Source of the DNA: Vanilla planifolia
Lineage: Eukaryota > Streptophyta > Magnoliopsida > Asparagales > Orchidaceae
Assembly (NCBI GenBank): GCA_023846275.1
Contig: CM043871.1
Coordinates: 35,246,578 to 35,310,577 of the forward strand
Direction of reading: 5' to 3'
Length of the DNA stretch: 64,000 bases
Part shown: piece after piece, positions 12,301 through 27,300 of the stretch
Layout of the letters: the number at the start of each line of letters is the position of its first letter
How positions within the stretch are numbered: position 1 is the stretch's first letter
Made by a program: the position numbers and the translations under genes
Notes under the pieces: generated by a model
What the model saw: only the letters and a program-made list of their open reading frames with translations
Databases searched by the model: none
What the model was told of the DNA's origin: nothing

Positions 12301-15300
12301 TTAGCTCTTTTGACATTTTATATTACAAACATGCAGTAGTTAACTTTAACCTTTTCTAGAGTAAGGTAAATACAGAAAAATGGCTACTAATTAAATCATA
12401 TACATTAAAAAATTTCTGTACTGATCATAGACATTGGCATAGGATGATGCTATTTGTTTTTTTTCATTCAAGTACTTAAAGACCATAAATTTTACAATCA
12501 TGCTTCCAAGTTTTGGTTGTTGGAAGGAAAATGATGGGAACTTACATCATTGTGGAAGGGAGATGGAACAGTAAATCACATTCCCTTATAAAAAGACTAA
12601 AATGCATGTGCTATTGCAGAAAGCAAGATTATGAATTCACATTTGAGCTTTCCCCCAAAATCAGTCGTTATTGAGTCTCCAGTGAAAATCAGAATATTTG
12701 AAAAGAAGTTCCACGAAGTGGGACATCTCACTTGCTTCTGCTTGCCTTTGTTTGCCCATCCTCTCATTTTATAATGGGGATGAGATTTTGGAAATGAAGT
12801 GGATCACTGCCACATGGAAAATCACCTGAACACTCCCTCCATAGAGTTTGCATAGATGATGGGGCATATTAAGATTTTCTAACATGTACAGTTCCACATG
12901 TTTAGTTAGGAACAATAGCCGCTTCGCTTGAATTACTTGTCCAAGCAATGGATGATGATGACTAAGAAGCTAGAAGTTCACAAGGGAAATTGGAGATCCA
13001 CAAGTAAACTTCTATGCATAACCTGGTAAGAAAACAAAATGTGGGGTTTTATGACCTAAATTCCTGTGGTTGCTTTTATTTTGAGCATTTCTTCCTTTCT
13101 CCCACAGTGCAAGCCAATAACTTCCACATGTTTTGCTTTGATAGCACTTTATTTCTCACATTTTGTCAGCTTGTGCAGGGAATGCTTGTAAAGGAGTGCC
13201 AACAAAAATTGATTTTTCTTTACCAAGCTAACATTTAGGCTAGGCTTGTTGTTTTGTGAAATTCCACCACTAGATATCTGCCACACTTCTCAAGGTATTT
13301 TAAAAAGTCTGAATGTTATAAGAAGCTGCACAACAATGAAGATGGAACCTATGCTTCAATTCTCTTGCTGGTCAATTATATCCCATGGCTAGCGAAATAA
13401 TGTGATTTTGGAGCATATGTGCATGCCTTTTAAACTAACAAATGTTGTATAAATGAGGAACGCTCAACTCAAGTAACAGAGGTGATCCTTATTAACATAT
13501 TTGCAAAAAGTATTAAAGTTCTCCTCAATGCCATGGCTATAGATTCTATGGAGAACCAGTACACCTAGTTTAGCTTGCACTTATTATAAGCATGCTAAAT
13601 AAAAATATCATGTGTTTCTAATATTTACTAATATGATTGGCTAAGATTGTTGAAAACAAGTCTAGCGCTTTTGAAAGGCCATTTGGAAACTATGAACTTT
13701 ATATTTTGTCCATTTCATACCATAATAAAACTAGGATTGCTAGTATGCAACGAATATATTCCCTCTTGTTCAATGAGAAAATTAAGAATGGTGAATTCTA
13801 TTTCTTGAAAATGTAATGCTCAACCCCTTTTATAAAGTGGATGTCAGTTAACTTCTTTAGTCACAATCATGGGTCAATGAGTGCTATAAGAGGTTTCAAA
13901 AAAAAAAAAAAATATATATATATAAGAGCTTCACAATCCTTTTTTATGATTGTAGTGTGTTAGGCCATTTATTTAATGTGTACCCTATGAACAAAACCAA
14001 TACTAAGGCTAAGAGGTCAAATGCAGTCATTTTTTTCCATTTTCAGCCAATTATTGTTGTCAATTGTGTGGACTTGGTCCCCTCTAATGTGCAAATCACA
14101 ACTTGGGTAGTCAAGTCATTACCAGTTCTATTATTATTAGTTAATGTCAAACCAACCACCCATAGGCCATCCTCTATTAGTACTAGTTAATGCCAAACCA
14201 CCCATAGGCCATCCTCAACCACAACCAACAATCTTGGCGCAGAACATAATATCCTCACTTTCTCCTTGATCTTAGTCAACTTCCCTTCCCCCACACACCC
14301 ACCAAACCATCCAAAAACAACTTGTTAAACTCCATCAAGCCATCCATTGGCCCTTACCCTTACCATTAAGTTCTCCTTCTATTTCTTTTCTTCAATCCCT
14401 TTCTCAAATTTACCTCCTAAGTTGACACATTAGATGGGAATTACTCTTTCCCACTATTCTCCCTCTCTTTGGCTGACCATTAACGATAAGCTAATTCGAC
14501 CACCAAGCCAATTAGGCCATCATTTCCTTATGCCATGCTTGAAGAAACCATAATAGACCAATTTTTTGCAAAATCAAAAGAGAATGGGGGATCTCTCGCT
14601 TTTGCTATTGGCTTCATTATCAGACCAATTGTTGACTTTACTAGTTGTGATATAAGATAGCCACCTAACACCTCAATTGTGGGTTAGAATGATCGGCACT
14701 GCCATAGCAGCAACAGAGAGGAATCAAGCAGTTGATCGTCCTTATCAGGAGCAAGGCCTGACCTAGGTAGTTGAACACACCTCAAGCAAATTTATTGGTA
14801 AGAAGCATATTCTTCAGGTTCTCTCAATCTTAGGGTTGGTATACTTACGTGGCATGCCCTTGTTCTTGCAAACAAAAGAAGGTTGGAAACACCCCAAAAC
14901 TGATCGTTTAGGGGAATGCAACAAATTTAGTTTGGACCTTGATCCTTCAATTCGTAGCCTACCTTGTTTTGGTTGTCCTAGTAGCTGTCGAGCTCCTTTC
15001 TGTTCCCAAAGTGGGGTTTCATGCACCCATTGTTCTGGATCAGGAGGTCTTGGCCTGCCTTTGCTCCAGCTCATCCCAATAAGTGTTGGGTGACTTGTTG
15101 ATCCTGCAACCAAGTGCCCTTGGCTTGTCATTCTTGACCAGGGTACCTTGGCCTGCACTTTCCCTTGCTTATCTTAGCAACTGTCAAGTTCCTCACTGAT
15201 CTTGGGAGAAGACGTCATTGACCAAGCGTTCTAGACTAGAACCCCTGCCCTTGTCCCTTGTAAGTTAGAGGATTGATGTTATCCCAACATTTAGAAGTCC

Positions 15301-18300
15301 AACTGGTACCCATCATTTGGCAAGTATTGATTGGGCATGCTGATTTTGGCATGACAATAATTTTCTTTAGGCAATTAGTATATGATCATCGTCTTGATGA
15401 TTATGCTCATCTTTCTTAATTTTTTGGGTTGAATTTGCCATTAGTTTTCTATAATTTGTTGATTTGCAGCACTCCTGTTTAGGATATTGGCTGTTGGCCA
15501 TGGTTTAAGGAAGTTGCCTGAAATTAAATACCTAACAAATCATTAAGTGACAGCTTTCCTATTCTCTTAACATCAACTTAATTCCTGTTCAACAATTATT
15601 CAATCACCATTGATATGACTTCACATTGACTGTTCAATCATTATTGTTCTATTTCAGATTATTTGACATTGTTGTGCCTGTGGTGCCTTAACTCTGCAGC
15701 ACAAAGCATTTTGCTCGAACTTTATGTAAAGTGCTGTCAAAATGATGTTAGAAAACAAATGCCTAGAGAAATGAGTGGTGACATTTTTTAATTTCAAATT
15801 GCACACCATCTTCCTTGCCCATCCATGGATAAGGTCTAAGAGATGACAGAAAATAAGATCACACAAATTTCCCAACCAGTCCTTCCCAAGATGAGCAATC
15901 TCAACCTTCTGGAGTGGCGAGCATGGAGATCTAAGTTATTAGCCAGCTATTTTCTTCAGCTGCGTTCTTATTAATGTTCACTGCATACTTTGACGTCGTT
16001 GCTTCTTGTAGATATTTTAATTAATCAATTGCTTGGGTACTTTTTGACTGCATGAATTATAATTTCATATATTCTTTGGGAGTTGTTCATATTTTTTCTT
16101 TTCTTACCTCTATGTTTCTTTAACAATATTTGTCTCTTGTACTATTCGGTACCATGTCTTTCTTTTGAAACCTTAATGTCATTTTCTCACATTTACATCT
16201 GATTAAATAACTTTTCTTTATTTGGTGCTTCTCTATAACTTATTTCCCTCATGAACCTTTGCTTTGAACAAGTACTTAGATTAAATTCCTCTAATTAATG
16301 TTGCAGATTTGAGTCTATTTCTTTTTATAACACTTATTCTTGCTAATACAGCTTTAATATTATCTGATTTGTCCTAGAATCATTTTTCAGATTGTACTTT
16401 ACTATCAGTTAGACCTTCTCACAAATTTTCCAACTTAGGTGTACAGATCTGAAGAGGTTGAAAATATTGGTTATGTGATCCCATCGTCAGTTGTCATGCA
16501 TTTCGTGCATGACTACAGAAGAAATGGAAAGTATACTGGTTTGTAATTCTAACAGACTAGCATTTTGACTTGTTTGTTTTGTTTGGCTGATGTTATAGGA
16601 CATCAAATTTTTTTAAGAATTATGGGCAAAAATAAGCATACAGGAATTTTTTTCCCTTCTTTAAACTTCTCACGTTTTGCCTTAATCTCCACTTTCTATT
16701 GAAAAATTAAAAGATCAATTGTGTTACCAAAATCCATAGAAGTTCTAAAAAAGGATCATCAACGTGCATGCATATAATTTTTTGTTTAATGTTGCTTCAG
16801 TAAGAAAATTGTAAAGGAAGAATTTTATTTCTTGCTAATGAATTGTAATATACTTTCCTTTTTATAAATGAAAATCTCCCGAATACTTAAAAAAATAGCT
16901 TTCCAAATTATTTATATAAATAGCTTATCAAGTTAAAATATATAATCTTGAAAGGGTATAAAATCAGAATATCATATCAAATATGATTTATAAATTTCTT
17001 ATTATTTTACATTGCTCATTCTGGGTTGTAATTGTTGATTAAGCTTAACTTGAAAGATAAATTTTCAAAATTTCTTTCTTTGTTGGGCTTTAGTGAGAAT
17101 GTTATTTGAAGATATGTTAGTAGATGTAGTAACTTAGTTATTCTTTTTTATTTCTTTTCTTTAATAAAGTCATGGTCAATTTTCACATGCTTTGTACTAT
17201 ATTTCTAAGACATTGTATTTTTTGCAATAGTAATAGTTAATTAATTGTCGCAAAACATATTTGTAGGTTTTTGAGCTCCAATCTTCTTTTTTTGAAGTCC
17301 TTTTAGCTCCATACTTTTATGTGTACCACATGTCATTGTTTTGAATTTTGCTTTTACTTTACTTCTTGATACAATGGATTGTTTTTGCATTAGTTATTTG
17401 ACTAAATTCCTTAAAATGTGTGTAGTAGCTAGAAGTTGATCTTTGATTTTTAATTGATCTAGCATAATCAACATCACTATATATGTTACTATTTTTATCT
17501 AGGGTTTTATGAAATATAAGCCCTTTCTTAGATTTATTTTTAAATACTTCAATATCTTATAGATTATCTCTGTGTGTTCTTCATTCGGATTGTTCTTATA
17601 CTGACTCACCATTTTAATAAAGATACCAATATTGAGTCTTGTGTGAGACAAATATGTGTTTTATCACAAGTCTTTGATATCTAGTTTTATCAATTAATGC
17701 ATTACCTTTTTAAGTTCTTAGTTTAGTTATTGAGTCTATGGGGTTATCTACTAGCTTGCATCCACAAATTTTTGTTTTTTGAGATCAAGGACATATATCT
17801 TTTGGTTTATGTAAGATATTGATTTATGTATCAAGATTCTATATGGATCTTTTGATTTTGAATCTGGATCCAATTTTTGGATTTGCTTTAGAGGTAATTG
17901 TTGTTCTATCTTATCTTGGTTCTTTTTCTTTTTAGAGTAGGTGATAAGATTTTTTGTGTTCTTGGATTTAGTATCTAAGGAATGGAAATTTGCAAATTTA
18001 TTATTGAGGATTGGCTAAGTAGTGCTTATAGAAGATGCGTTTAATAGCTTTGCTAATTTGATAGGGATTTAAGATATGGACTAGTTGACAAGTAAGAATT
18101 GATGATTTGATAAGAAATGGGAAATATCTAAGATACTGATTTATGTATTGAGATTCTATAACTAGTATTTCTATGTGCAGTTCTTCTCTCCCGCAATATC
18201 AGATTTGGGATAATATTGCTAGTGTTCAAAGAAAGTAACATTTATGGAATTATATAATTTTTTGTAACTGGAGAATAATATTTATATCATTTTTGTTAAG

Positions 18301-21300
18301 GAGTATATGTTAACAAAAATACACTTAATGGCTTTAGGTTCAAGTTCTTTCCATTTTTGATTATAAATATGTACAAATGCAAAACATCCAAATATCTGCA
18401 AAAGATGAGATGGATGGTTGGAATTCTATATAATACTGAGAGTTTTTTTGTGTTTCATTCAAAGCAGCATCTAAACATCTTTAAGGACTAGGTGGAAGTT
18501 CTTTGTTGGTCTAGATGATGTTCACAATATGCTGCAAGAAGGGAAAACGTGGGATGCAAAACTGCAGCCAACCATCTCGGGATTTGGGAGATTGTCTTGG
18601 GCAGTCACTATCTTCAATTTTCTTGAATGAGTTTTTTCCTTGTTGAATTGCCCAAAGAATATGTCCAAATTGACTTGAGAAGATTTAAAATAATCCATGA
18701 ACCAAATTAGAAATGTCCTAGGTTGTCATAGAATAAAAAAAAAAGCATATGCTCAATGTAGGAAACACAAACTATAACTAAAGCATAGACACAGCATAGG
18801 TACTAAGAGTTGGAGCATTATTGGTATTGGGTTGTGTTTTGCCAACTCTGTATAGCTATTAAAAAAAAATTGTTTTCTCAAGTACTTATCACAAACATGG
18901 CAATGGTGACAACTTTGACTTGTTCTTTGTAATGGGAACCAATCATTGTCTCTTTCGGAAGATGGCAACATTGGCATACAAATTCAAACAAGTCTTTGTA
19001 GCAACAAATGATGAAGCATTGAAAATTGAATCATCTGGTGACAAATTAAGAGCACCTATGAAAAAGCCTGGAGTAGATATGTATATACTAACATAATCAG
19101 CTATTGGTAGAATTGGAATATTTGTGACTACATTAACATTATCATAACTTTAGTGGTATAACAATTATATGGTATTGGATTTGGAATCTATGTGATAATG
19201 TTTAGACCAGATACATTTCTTATGGCATAGTGATTTGGTGGTGGATCTTGAATATTCTTAATAAGATAAAAATCACGTACACTTTTGGTAGTATAATAAT
19301 CAGAGGTATATCTAGAATAATATTATGCTTCATGCTTATCATAGAAGCTTATCTCAGAATATTCATATTGTATTCTCATATGGTCATGTTTGTAAATCCA
19401 TTTTGTTTGTTGAGATGCGTAGCTTGCCATAAGATCAATGTCACTTCTCGAGCCAAATTTTCTTGAAGATCTAAGTAGGTTCTCCTTAGTTCTCATCTGC
19501 AACATAAGAACCAAAATTTGGGACAACCCCATCATTCTCTTCATCGCGATCATTGTAGGTTTGATTTGTCATGGATTCAATTTTCATCCCATCAGTTTCA
19601 CTCGCAACCCATTAAAGATTTCCTTGTAAGTAAAGATCTTCCTCAATGTCAATCCCATCTTCACATGGTTTGATGATTTCTATTTCTTGTTCATGCTTAG
19701 GTCAACTAACTCTTGGTTGTTCAATTAAGAGAAGGATGTGGGGGTCTTGGCTAAAACATTCAAATACATAATGAACATGTTGTTTTTACATTCATAAAAC
19801 AATTTTTCTTTGGCAGTTAAGAAGTACTTATCCTTATTATCGTCATTCCATTATTTGGAAAAATAGCTTTTGAGGTTATAGGTTCAATGGGCATAGGTTT
19901 CCTATGCTTAAATTGGCTGTATAGTTTCTTAGAGTTATTTTTATAACTTAAAGCTTTTAGATAGAATTCATAGTTTAAGATTATGTTGTTTAGGCATTTT
20001 GTTCTTAGATATCGCTTGATTTATCTGGTCATTCATTTCTAAATATAACTACAATCGAATTGTAGGCTTCATGGAGTTGACATCAAAGTATGAGCTTTCA
20101 TAAATTGTTGATGTACTCAGAGATGCTTGTTGTTCTATTTCTTTATGTATAAAGTTCACATAATGCTTGGTTTCGAGGGGTAATGGATGTTTCTCTTTAA
20201 ACAACTCTATTTCTTCTCACATTTTGTGGCTACTTGATCAATCAAACTCTTTTTCTTTTAATCCCATTCTATTTACTAGTGTGTGCTCCACCATGTCAGT
20301 AAATGGTTTGTCAGCTTCAACTAATTAAGAGAGACCATGTTGATTGATAAGGACTCATTGGGCAAAAATTTGTCTCAAATTGAACGATTCATGCATTGTG
20401 TTGTTGGCATTGATTTTCCCATCATAGGTCAGTTAATTAACTTTTGTTTCAACATTGAAATGACTTTGTTAACCATCGTAGTAAAAAGGAGAGAGATTGA
20501 TTTTGTTTGTTCTCTCTTTATCTATCTCTTCTCTTGAGGTGCTTTGATACTACTAGAGTTTTCAAGGCCTATTGTGTTTGTTGGTGCTTGTCTCAAATCT
20601 TTTCCGTGGAGGCTGCAATGCTTGTTGCAAGAATTTGTTAGCATTCAACAATACCAAACTGATCTCATGATCAAATAAAATAATGGTTTGGTTGATTTTC
20701 AGTTTCATTAGTAGATAAAAGCGGCACCAAATGAGCTTGAAAAGTATATTGAGGTAATAGTTCTCTTAAAAAGTTTTTAGTCTGCATAGTTGCCTGCCAT
20801 GAGATTCCTCTAAGCTTCCTGTTTAAAAGTTTGAGGTCAAGTTTTAATGCATTTGGAACTTTATTTGTATTATTAATGAATGTCATAAATTCTGTTCCTG
20901 AAGCATGTGAAGACAATATTATTTACTTCTAATTTTTTTATAGGCTTTCCTTCGCTCGGTGTGCTGCTTCAGAAATTGGAGAACCCAGCTCTGCGTACTT
21001 GCTTAAAACTACCATCCCATGAGGTGAAAAGTAAATAGTGTTTATAATTTTTTATCATTATATATTGCAAAAGGTTTTTTGCCACTTTTTTTGTTGTGAT
21101 GATAACACTATATTCAACAAATGAAATTTATTATGTTTGATAAGTTTAAGTTATTGTATAGTTATGCACCAAAAACTTTAAGTGATCCAAAATTGGTTAA
21201 AAAAATAGTAATGTTATCCTTTTTTTTCTTCTCTGCTAAAGTTTGAATGATAGATATGGATAACACCTCTTGCTAACAAACTCTCGTAATATTTAATTTG

Positions 21301-24300
21301 AAAATTTTATTTAAGGTTATGTTTTAAATTATATCAAACTCTCGCATTTACTCTTTCACATCCCGCCACTTGTATCTCGTGTTTTCCCGTCAAAATTAGA
21401 CATTATTTACTCTTATCTTGGGTCGCATGATAGAGTCTATAAGATATTAGGTATGTGTAGTTGATGGTCAATTTCTTGGAGGGCAATTATTAGGGGAATA
21501 AGGTTTTTGAAGCACTTCAAGTTTGAACAATGTACTTGACTACTTTTTTCTTTCATTTTATTGCTTGATCTAAAGTGGACCTATAATAAGTGGATCTATA
21601 ATACTGAAGGTATAAATTTATTGATGGGATGCTCTTATAGATAGATAAGATGATAGTGGTAGAAAGCACATGTTTATTCTATTCAATCTCATTACAGAAG
21701 AAAAAGGAAAAATGGTGGCATCAAGCTAAGGTTTTAGATATTAACAATTTCAACAATGAAAGGGAGTTGTAGTGGCAAGATAGCAATGGATTAATGTTGT
21801 ATGATTTTAGTTGTTAAACTCAACAATAGAAGAGGAAGATAGGAGGGGATTAGGGATTAAGAGAGTGGAGGGGGTGAGGATTTATTTTTTTCTCCTTCCA
21901 AATTATGGTGAAGGCATCCCCTTGGATAGGAAGGGGTGCACATGGAGGGTATATGTAATCCCCTTCTTTTTTATAAGTAGCACCTTGGGCCGATTTACCT
22001 TTTTTTCCTTCCTTTTAAATTATAGAACTTATCTATTGTTTACAAATAATATTGAGTAGAATAGACTTGAATGATAATACTTGTCAAGATTTTTATATTT
22101 TTTCTTGTTTATATCATTCTTTTTCAGTTTTTTCTTAATCCTTAATTGTTGTTAAGCTTTTTTTGCTCTTGAATAGTTTTAGTTGGTCAATGGCTATTAT
22201 CATGTCTCTATTTTTTAACTCTATATATATACCTTGTGAATAAGATGTGAAGTTTTTTATTTGTTAGATGTTACTTTCTTATAACATAAGTTTTATAATA
22301 ACCAATATGTAAGGTTAATATGTTGAATAAAATAATCAATCACATATTATGCAAAATTTCATCCATTGACCCTTGCTTGTCATGTTGTTTCCTTGTGGTA
22401 AAGCAAAGCATGAGGCGTTACGGTATTGATTGTCACTTTAAGAAGAATATTGAGGAAGGTATAATTGATTTATCCTACATACCAACATCATCTTAGAAAT
22501 TTGATATGCTCCCTAATGTTTGGCAAGTGTACATTTCAAGTGTACATTTCAAAGTGTACATTCCAAGACTAATGTGTAAGGTCAATCTGTTGAGTAAATA
22601 ATCAATCACATACTATGCAAAATTTCATCCATGGCCCTTGTTTGTCATGTTGTTTGCTTGTGGCAAAGCAAAACATGAAGCATTATGGTATTGATCATCA
22701 CTTTAAGAAGAATTTTGAGGAAGGTATAATTGATTTATCCTACATACCAACATCATCTTAGAAGTTTGATATGTTCCCTAATTTTTAGCAAGTGTACATT
22801 TCAAAGTCTTGATATTCAAGCTATGCTTGGTCAACATTTGTAACCCGTTGTGAGAGTGATTGTGGGATTGTCGAACTTGTTTGGGGAACTTTGTTGTTCT
22901 CTAATCCATTCTTTAAGAATAATATTGGATAATCTATTACCAATTTAATTAAGCTTTCTTTGCATTTATTTCGTACTCTATCTTATTTTATGTTTTCCCT
23001 TATCCTTGCTAATTAATTGTTAGTTTCTTTCATAGATAATCTATTAAGGCCATGGCTCTTCTATTTAGGTGTACACTTATACTCTGTGAATATGAGATAT
23101 AAATAAACATTCATATCTCTTTCAAAATAAATAGTATATAAAAATGATGAAACATTTCATAGGATTAGCATCAATAATTTTAGATAGAACTATAGATTAG
23201 AAGATTTAGCTTTAAAACATGTGACATTAATGTCATACTTGTGTACGAAAGAAATTCATGCCTCATCTTGTTAAAAAAAATTGCATTTAGTATGCCTTCA
23301 TCAAATTAGTTAGAAATTTATTCCTCAACTAACAAATTGCAATTGTTTTCATATATGATGCACTAAACTTGCAAGACAACATAATATTTAATAAGGAGCA
23401 ACAAAGTTTAATGTTTAACCCTGTATGATTTTTATTTTTTTTGTTTTGCACTTGTATTTAAGAATTGTTGGGATCTGTGACTACTCACCCTATTTGGAAT
23501 ACAATAATCATAAAAAAAAAAATCTGACAAGGCCCATGCTTCGTTAAGGTTGATTGTTGTATTGCTAGATGTCAAAATAAAGAATCCTTTAATACGAAAT
23601 CTAAGGGGTAATTCTTAATGAAAGCTTTTTCTTTGATCTCTATTTTATGATCACAAGAGATACATTTTTGATAAATCTGATGAAACCTTTAGGTGAAGCT
23701 CCAATAGAGTATTTTCTTTATAAGCTTACTTGATGGTAATGCATTGGCATGAGGGTTAGGTTGAGTAGGAAATATATTAGATTTTTCTTAATAAAGATGT
23801 CATCTCGATAAAAGAAATGAACTCTTTGAGAAAATCTGGTATCGAGGGAAGAAGGTCAAAGATGAAGTGCTAAAGAATAGCAAAATCAATGGAGGTTTTG
23901 GAGTTAGTGTTTTAAATAGCAGTTATAGCCTCAATAGAGGCTAAAGTTGGAGCAATGATACCTTGATTAGCAGAAATCTGAAGAAGAAAAATGTTTAAAT
24001 TATATTTAGTCTATATATTTGATGTTTTAGAACTATGTGCTTGTAGCACATCTTGTTTGTGAGGAGTGTTTTGTTTCTTTTTATTTTTATGATTCTCAAT
24101 GTGTTGTTAAGTCCTTTGAATAAACCTGGGATTTATGCGATAATTTGATTCCTTGTGGTTAAGCCTCTGGCAAAAAGAGCAAAAATTTGGGAGTTTTTTA
24201 TACTCTACAATTTGCCAAAGACCAATATAACCATTACTAATCTATTTTTTTATCTAGTAGCTCATTCTAAAGATTGATTTCTACACATATCGATGCGACA

Positions 24301-27300
24301 GTGGGTCAATCAAATAAAGGAGTTGATGCATAAATCTTAAGAGGTTCCCCAATAAGACGACTTACAGAGAAGAGGGAACTCATACTAGAAACGTGCACAT
24401 GAAAATGAGGAAGCCAAATCCAAATAGGTACAATTGGTGACTCAAACTCAGTGAAAAAAATGAGGAATCATTTGAAGATTCTTATAGGGAAGCACTAGAG
24501 GTTCACACTCCACGCAAACACCTAAGGAAATCTTTTTCATGTTTGAATTGAATTAAGAAATGTCGGGGATCTAAAAACCCGCTTGAGAAGAAACCTCAAA
24601 CTCATTTGAAAAAAATCCTTTACGTAGTGAATCCATGTTGGGGGCAGTTTGAAGAAAATTTTCCAACTCATACAACTTTAAAAGAGCTAGAGAATATATG
24701 TAAATCAGAGAAAATGTATGTAAATCATCATCAGTGAGTAAAATTACCGGTTTGCTTTTGTGAGGGGTGCATATGTAACAACGGCGAGCTAGTCTGTAAT
24801 GAAGGTACATTTGTCCTAAACTACATCCATAACAGTCAAGGGCCTGAGGTGCAGCTAAATAGTATTCACAAATGATTGTATAGAGTGCATTGGGGGCTGC
24901 CTCCGTAAAAGAATGATTTGATTCCTAGATACGATGTCAATAGGCTTCTAGATATCAAACTTGATACACAGAATTTTTCATACATTAAGTATTAAAACCT
25001 CTATCCATCTCTCGCGGCAAATCATCTTTACTGCCTCTACTCGGAACAAATGCTCTTGATTCCAAGAAGCAATTTTATGAATCACTTCTTTAGTCTCTTA
25101 GTTATCTTTTTTGTAAGAAATCAACACAAACAAGTACAAAGTAAAGCTGGACTGAAATCTGGAGTTTTAGGAACTAAAACCTGTGTAGTACCATTCACAA
25201 ACTTGGCCATTTTATCACTATCAAAAAGAATTTCGCAGCCTTCCAAAAGTTCTCATGAATTATAGTCCAAGAATACTTGTAATAGTGATTGTCAGACCTT
25301 CAGTTCTCTGAGAAGACTTGAGTCAGCATTGAACACTACTTCAAGTTCTACAATTGCGAATTCATTTTCAAGGCATTCATTTTCCTCCAAAGTTGAACAA
25401 TTTTACATCAGCGCCTCTTCTAATAGGGAGTCAAAATCTGAATTAAATAAGTTGCCTCAGATTTAAAAGCTTGCTGCTGATCATGATTATCAATTCTAAG
25501 AAATTTCCTATTTTTGAGCCCTTTGCTTAACCATGCTGAAATAAATTATTATAATGACCCGCAAGATTTAGCCACTTCATTGTTGAAATTTGTTGTTGAA
25601 ATTTGTTTTAAGCTGGACTCTTCTTTATGAACAATTTTCCTATATACTTCTTTACAGCTCTTTTCCTGCTGAGATAGAGTGATGTATAGGGAACTAAACT
25701 TCTCTCCTCATTCGTATTTAGCTCAATTGTAGCATTATTCACTTGTTCTGAAAACTTCGGAAATTGCCATCTACTCCCTGCCTTTAAATATATCAATGAA
25801 ATTTTAATTTCCTGCAAAATCTTGTGTTAGGATCACCTCTAACATTAATTTTCCAGGCTTCCTCTGTTACTCCCATTAATTTTTATTTCTTTATACCAGT
25901 TATTAGAAAACTTTTATCATATTGTGAACTTCATAGGATCTTTAGCATAGACGACCATAGGAGTAGCATGTGATAAATTTGGAATCAAAAGTTGAACTTC
26001 AGCAATAGCATAACTGTTTAACCATGATATATTGCCCAAAACGTTGTCAATCCTTTTAGAGATCAGATTACCATCCTGGTTAACCAAGTATAATAATATT
26101 CCTGAAAAATTAGATCATCTAACCCTGAACATTCATTCATATCCACAATTACTACTAAATTTGACCAGCCACCTATCTTTTCATCGGCTACTCTGTAATG
26201 TGTTGAAATTGCTCATAATACATGAAGGATTCTCCATATTTTTATATTGAACCTGAATTTGAGCCAACCTCCTTTCATTTATGTCACATGAAGCATAAAT
26301 ACACAACAAAAAGAAGGCATCATTACCAAAAGTAAAATCTGATCTGAAATGAATATTGGTTTAAAGCCTTTTTAAGGTTCCATTTTATAAGAAATCTGCC
26401 ACCATACAACTTAGAATTTGCTAAATAACCTGTGTTCAAATAACTTGAAGGATGATTTATCCAATTCTTTGGAACATACTTTTTGCTCTACTAACCCACA
26501 TATATTGATATTAAACTTCTTGATAATTTCCAAGCAAATTCTCATTTTATCTATACCAATAAACCCTCTTTTGTTCCTACAACCCATATTAATCAATCTT
26601 TTGTACTTCATTAACACTACTATATAAAGACACTTATTTTTTGTAGTAATCACACATATGATCACTTTTTGGATTTAACCTTTTTTGCTGTTCTTATTTC
26701 TTAATTCCATGAAAATATTGTATCTATATTGAGCTCTGAAACTTCATCAGTTAATTCCATTATATCCTCTCCCTTTGAATTTCCGTCATTACTTCAGCTA
26801 GATCAGTTCTCCATTACTTGTTTCCATTCTAACTTCACTTACAGTTTGGTAAAAATAGCTTCATCGGTGCTTTTTTCTGATGCATTCATATTGTCAATTT
26901 TTTCTTGATTTGTTTCCTTTGAAACTTCCTCCTGCTATTCTCGAACTCCTTGGTATGTTTCCTTTGAAAACTTCCATCATTACTTTTGATAGTGTGGAAG
27001 TTACATTATGGAAGTTGTATTCCCAAACCAAAAAGAAATTTATTTCTACTGAGTAGTTGGATAGTGTCGGTTTTAGGGCTATTTCTGGTCATAGTAGGTG
27101 GAGGATTATTAAGAGTGTTATGGTTATATCTAAAGGAGCACATGGGTTCATTATGTATGACTGAATGAAACACGGATGCTACATCTATTGCTAGGATAGA
27201 TGAAGACTTTAATTTATGGTATTGCATGTTTGTTACTTGAACAAAAATATGTTGATGTTGGTATTTGTGAAGTCTTTGTTCTTGGGAAGCAAAAAGATGG

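Noticed and set aside
14814-15158. Opposed open frames of 114 and 85 codons in a GC-richer island.
   Set aside because: Neither resembles a known protein, and both reflect base composition; possibly transposon debris, with no evidence for a gene.
24571-24810. LTDDDLHTF in a - strand frame looked like a reverse transcriptase (F/Y)ADD catalytic box.
   Set aside because: The sequence that follows ([20 protein letters not shown], a zinc knuckle) is LINE ORF1, and TD(E/D)-type words also occur at the start of the ORF1 domain, so it is not RT.
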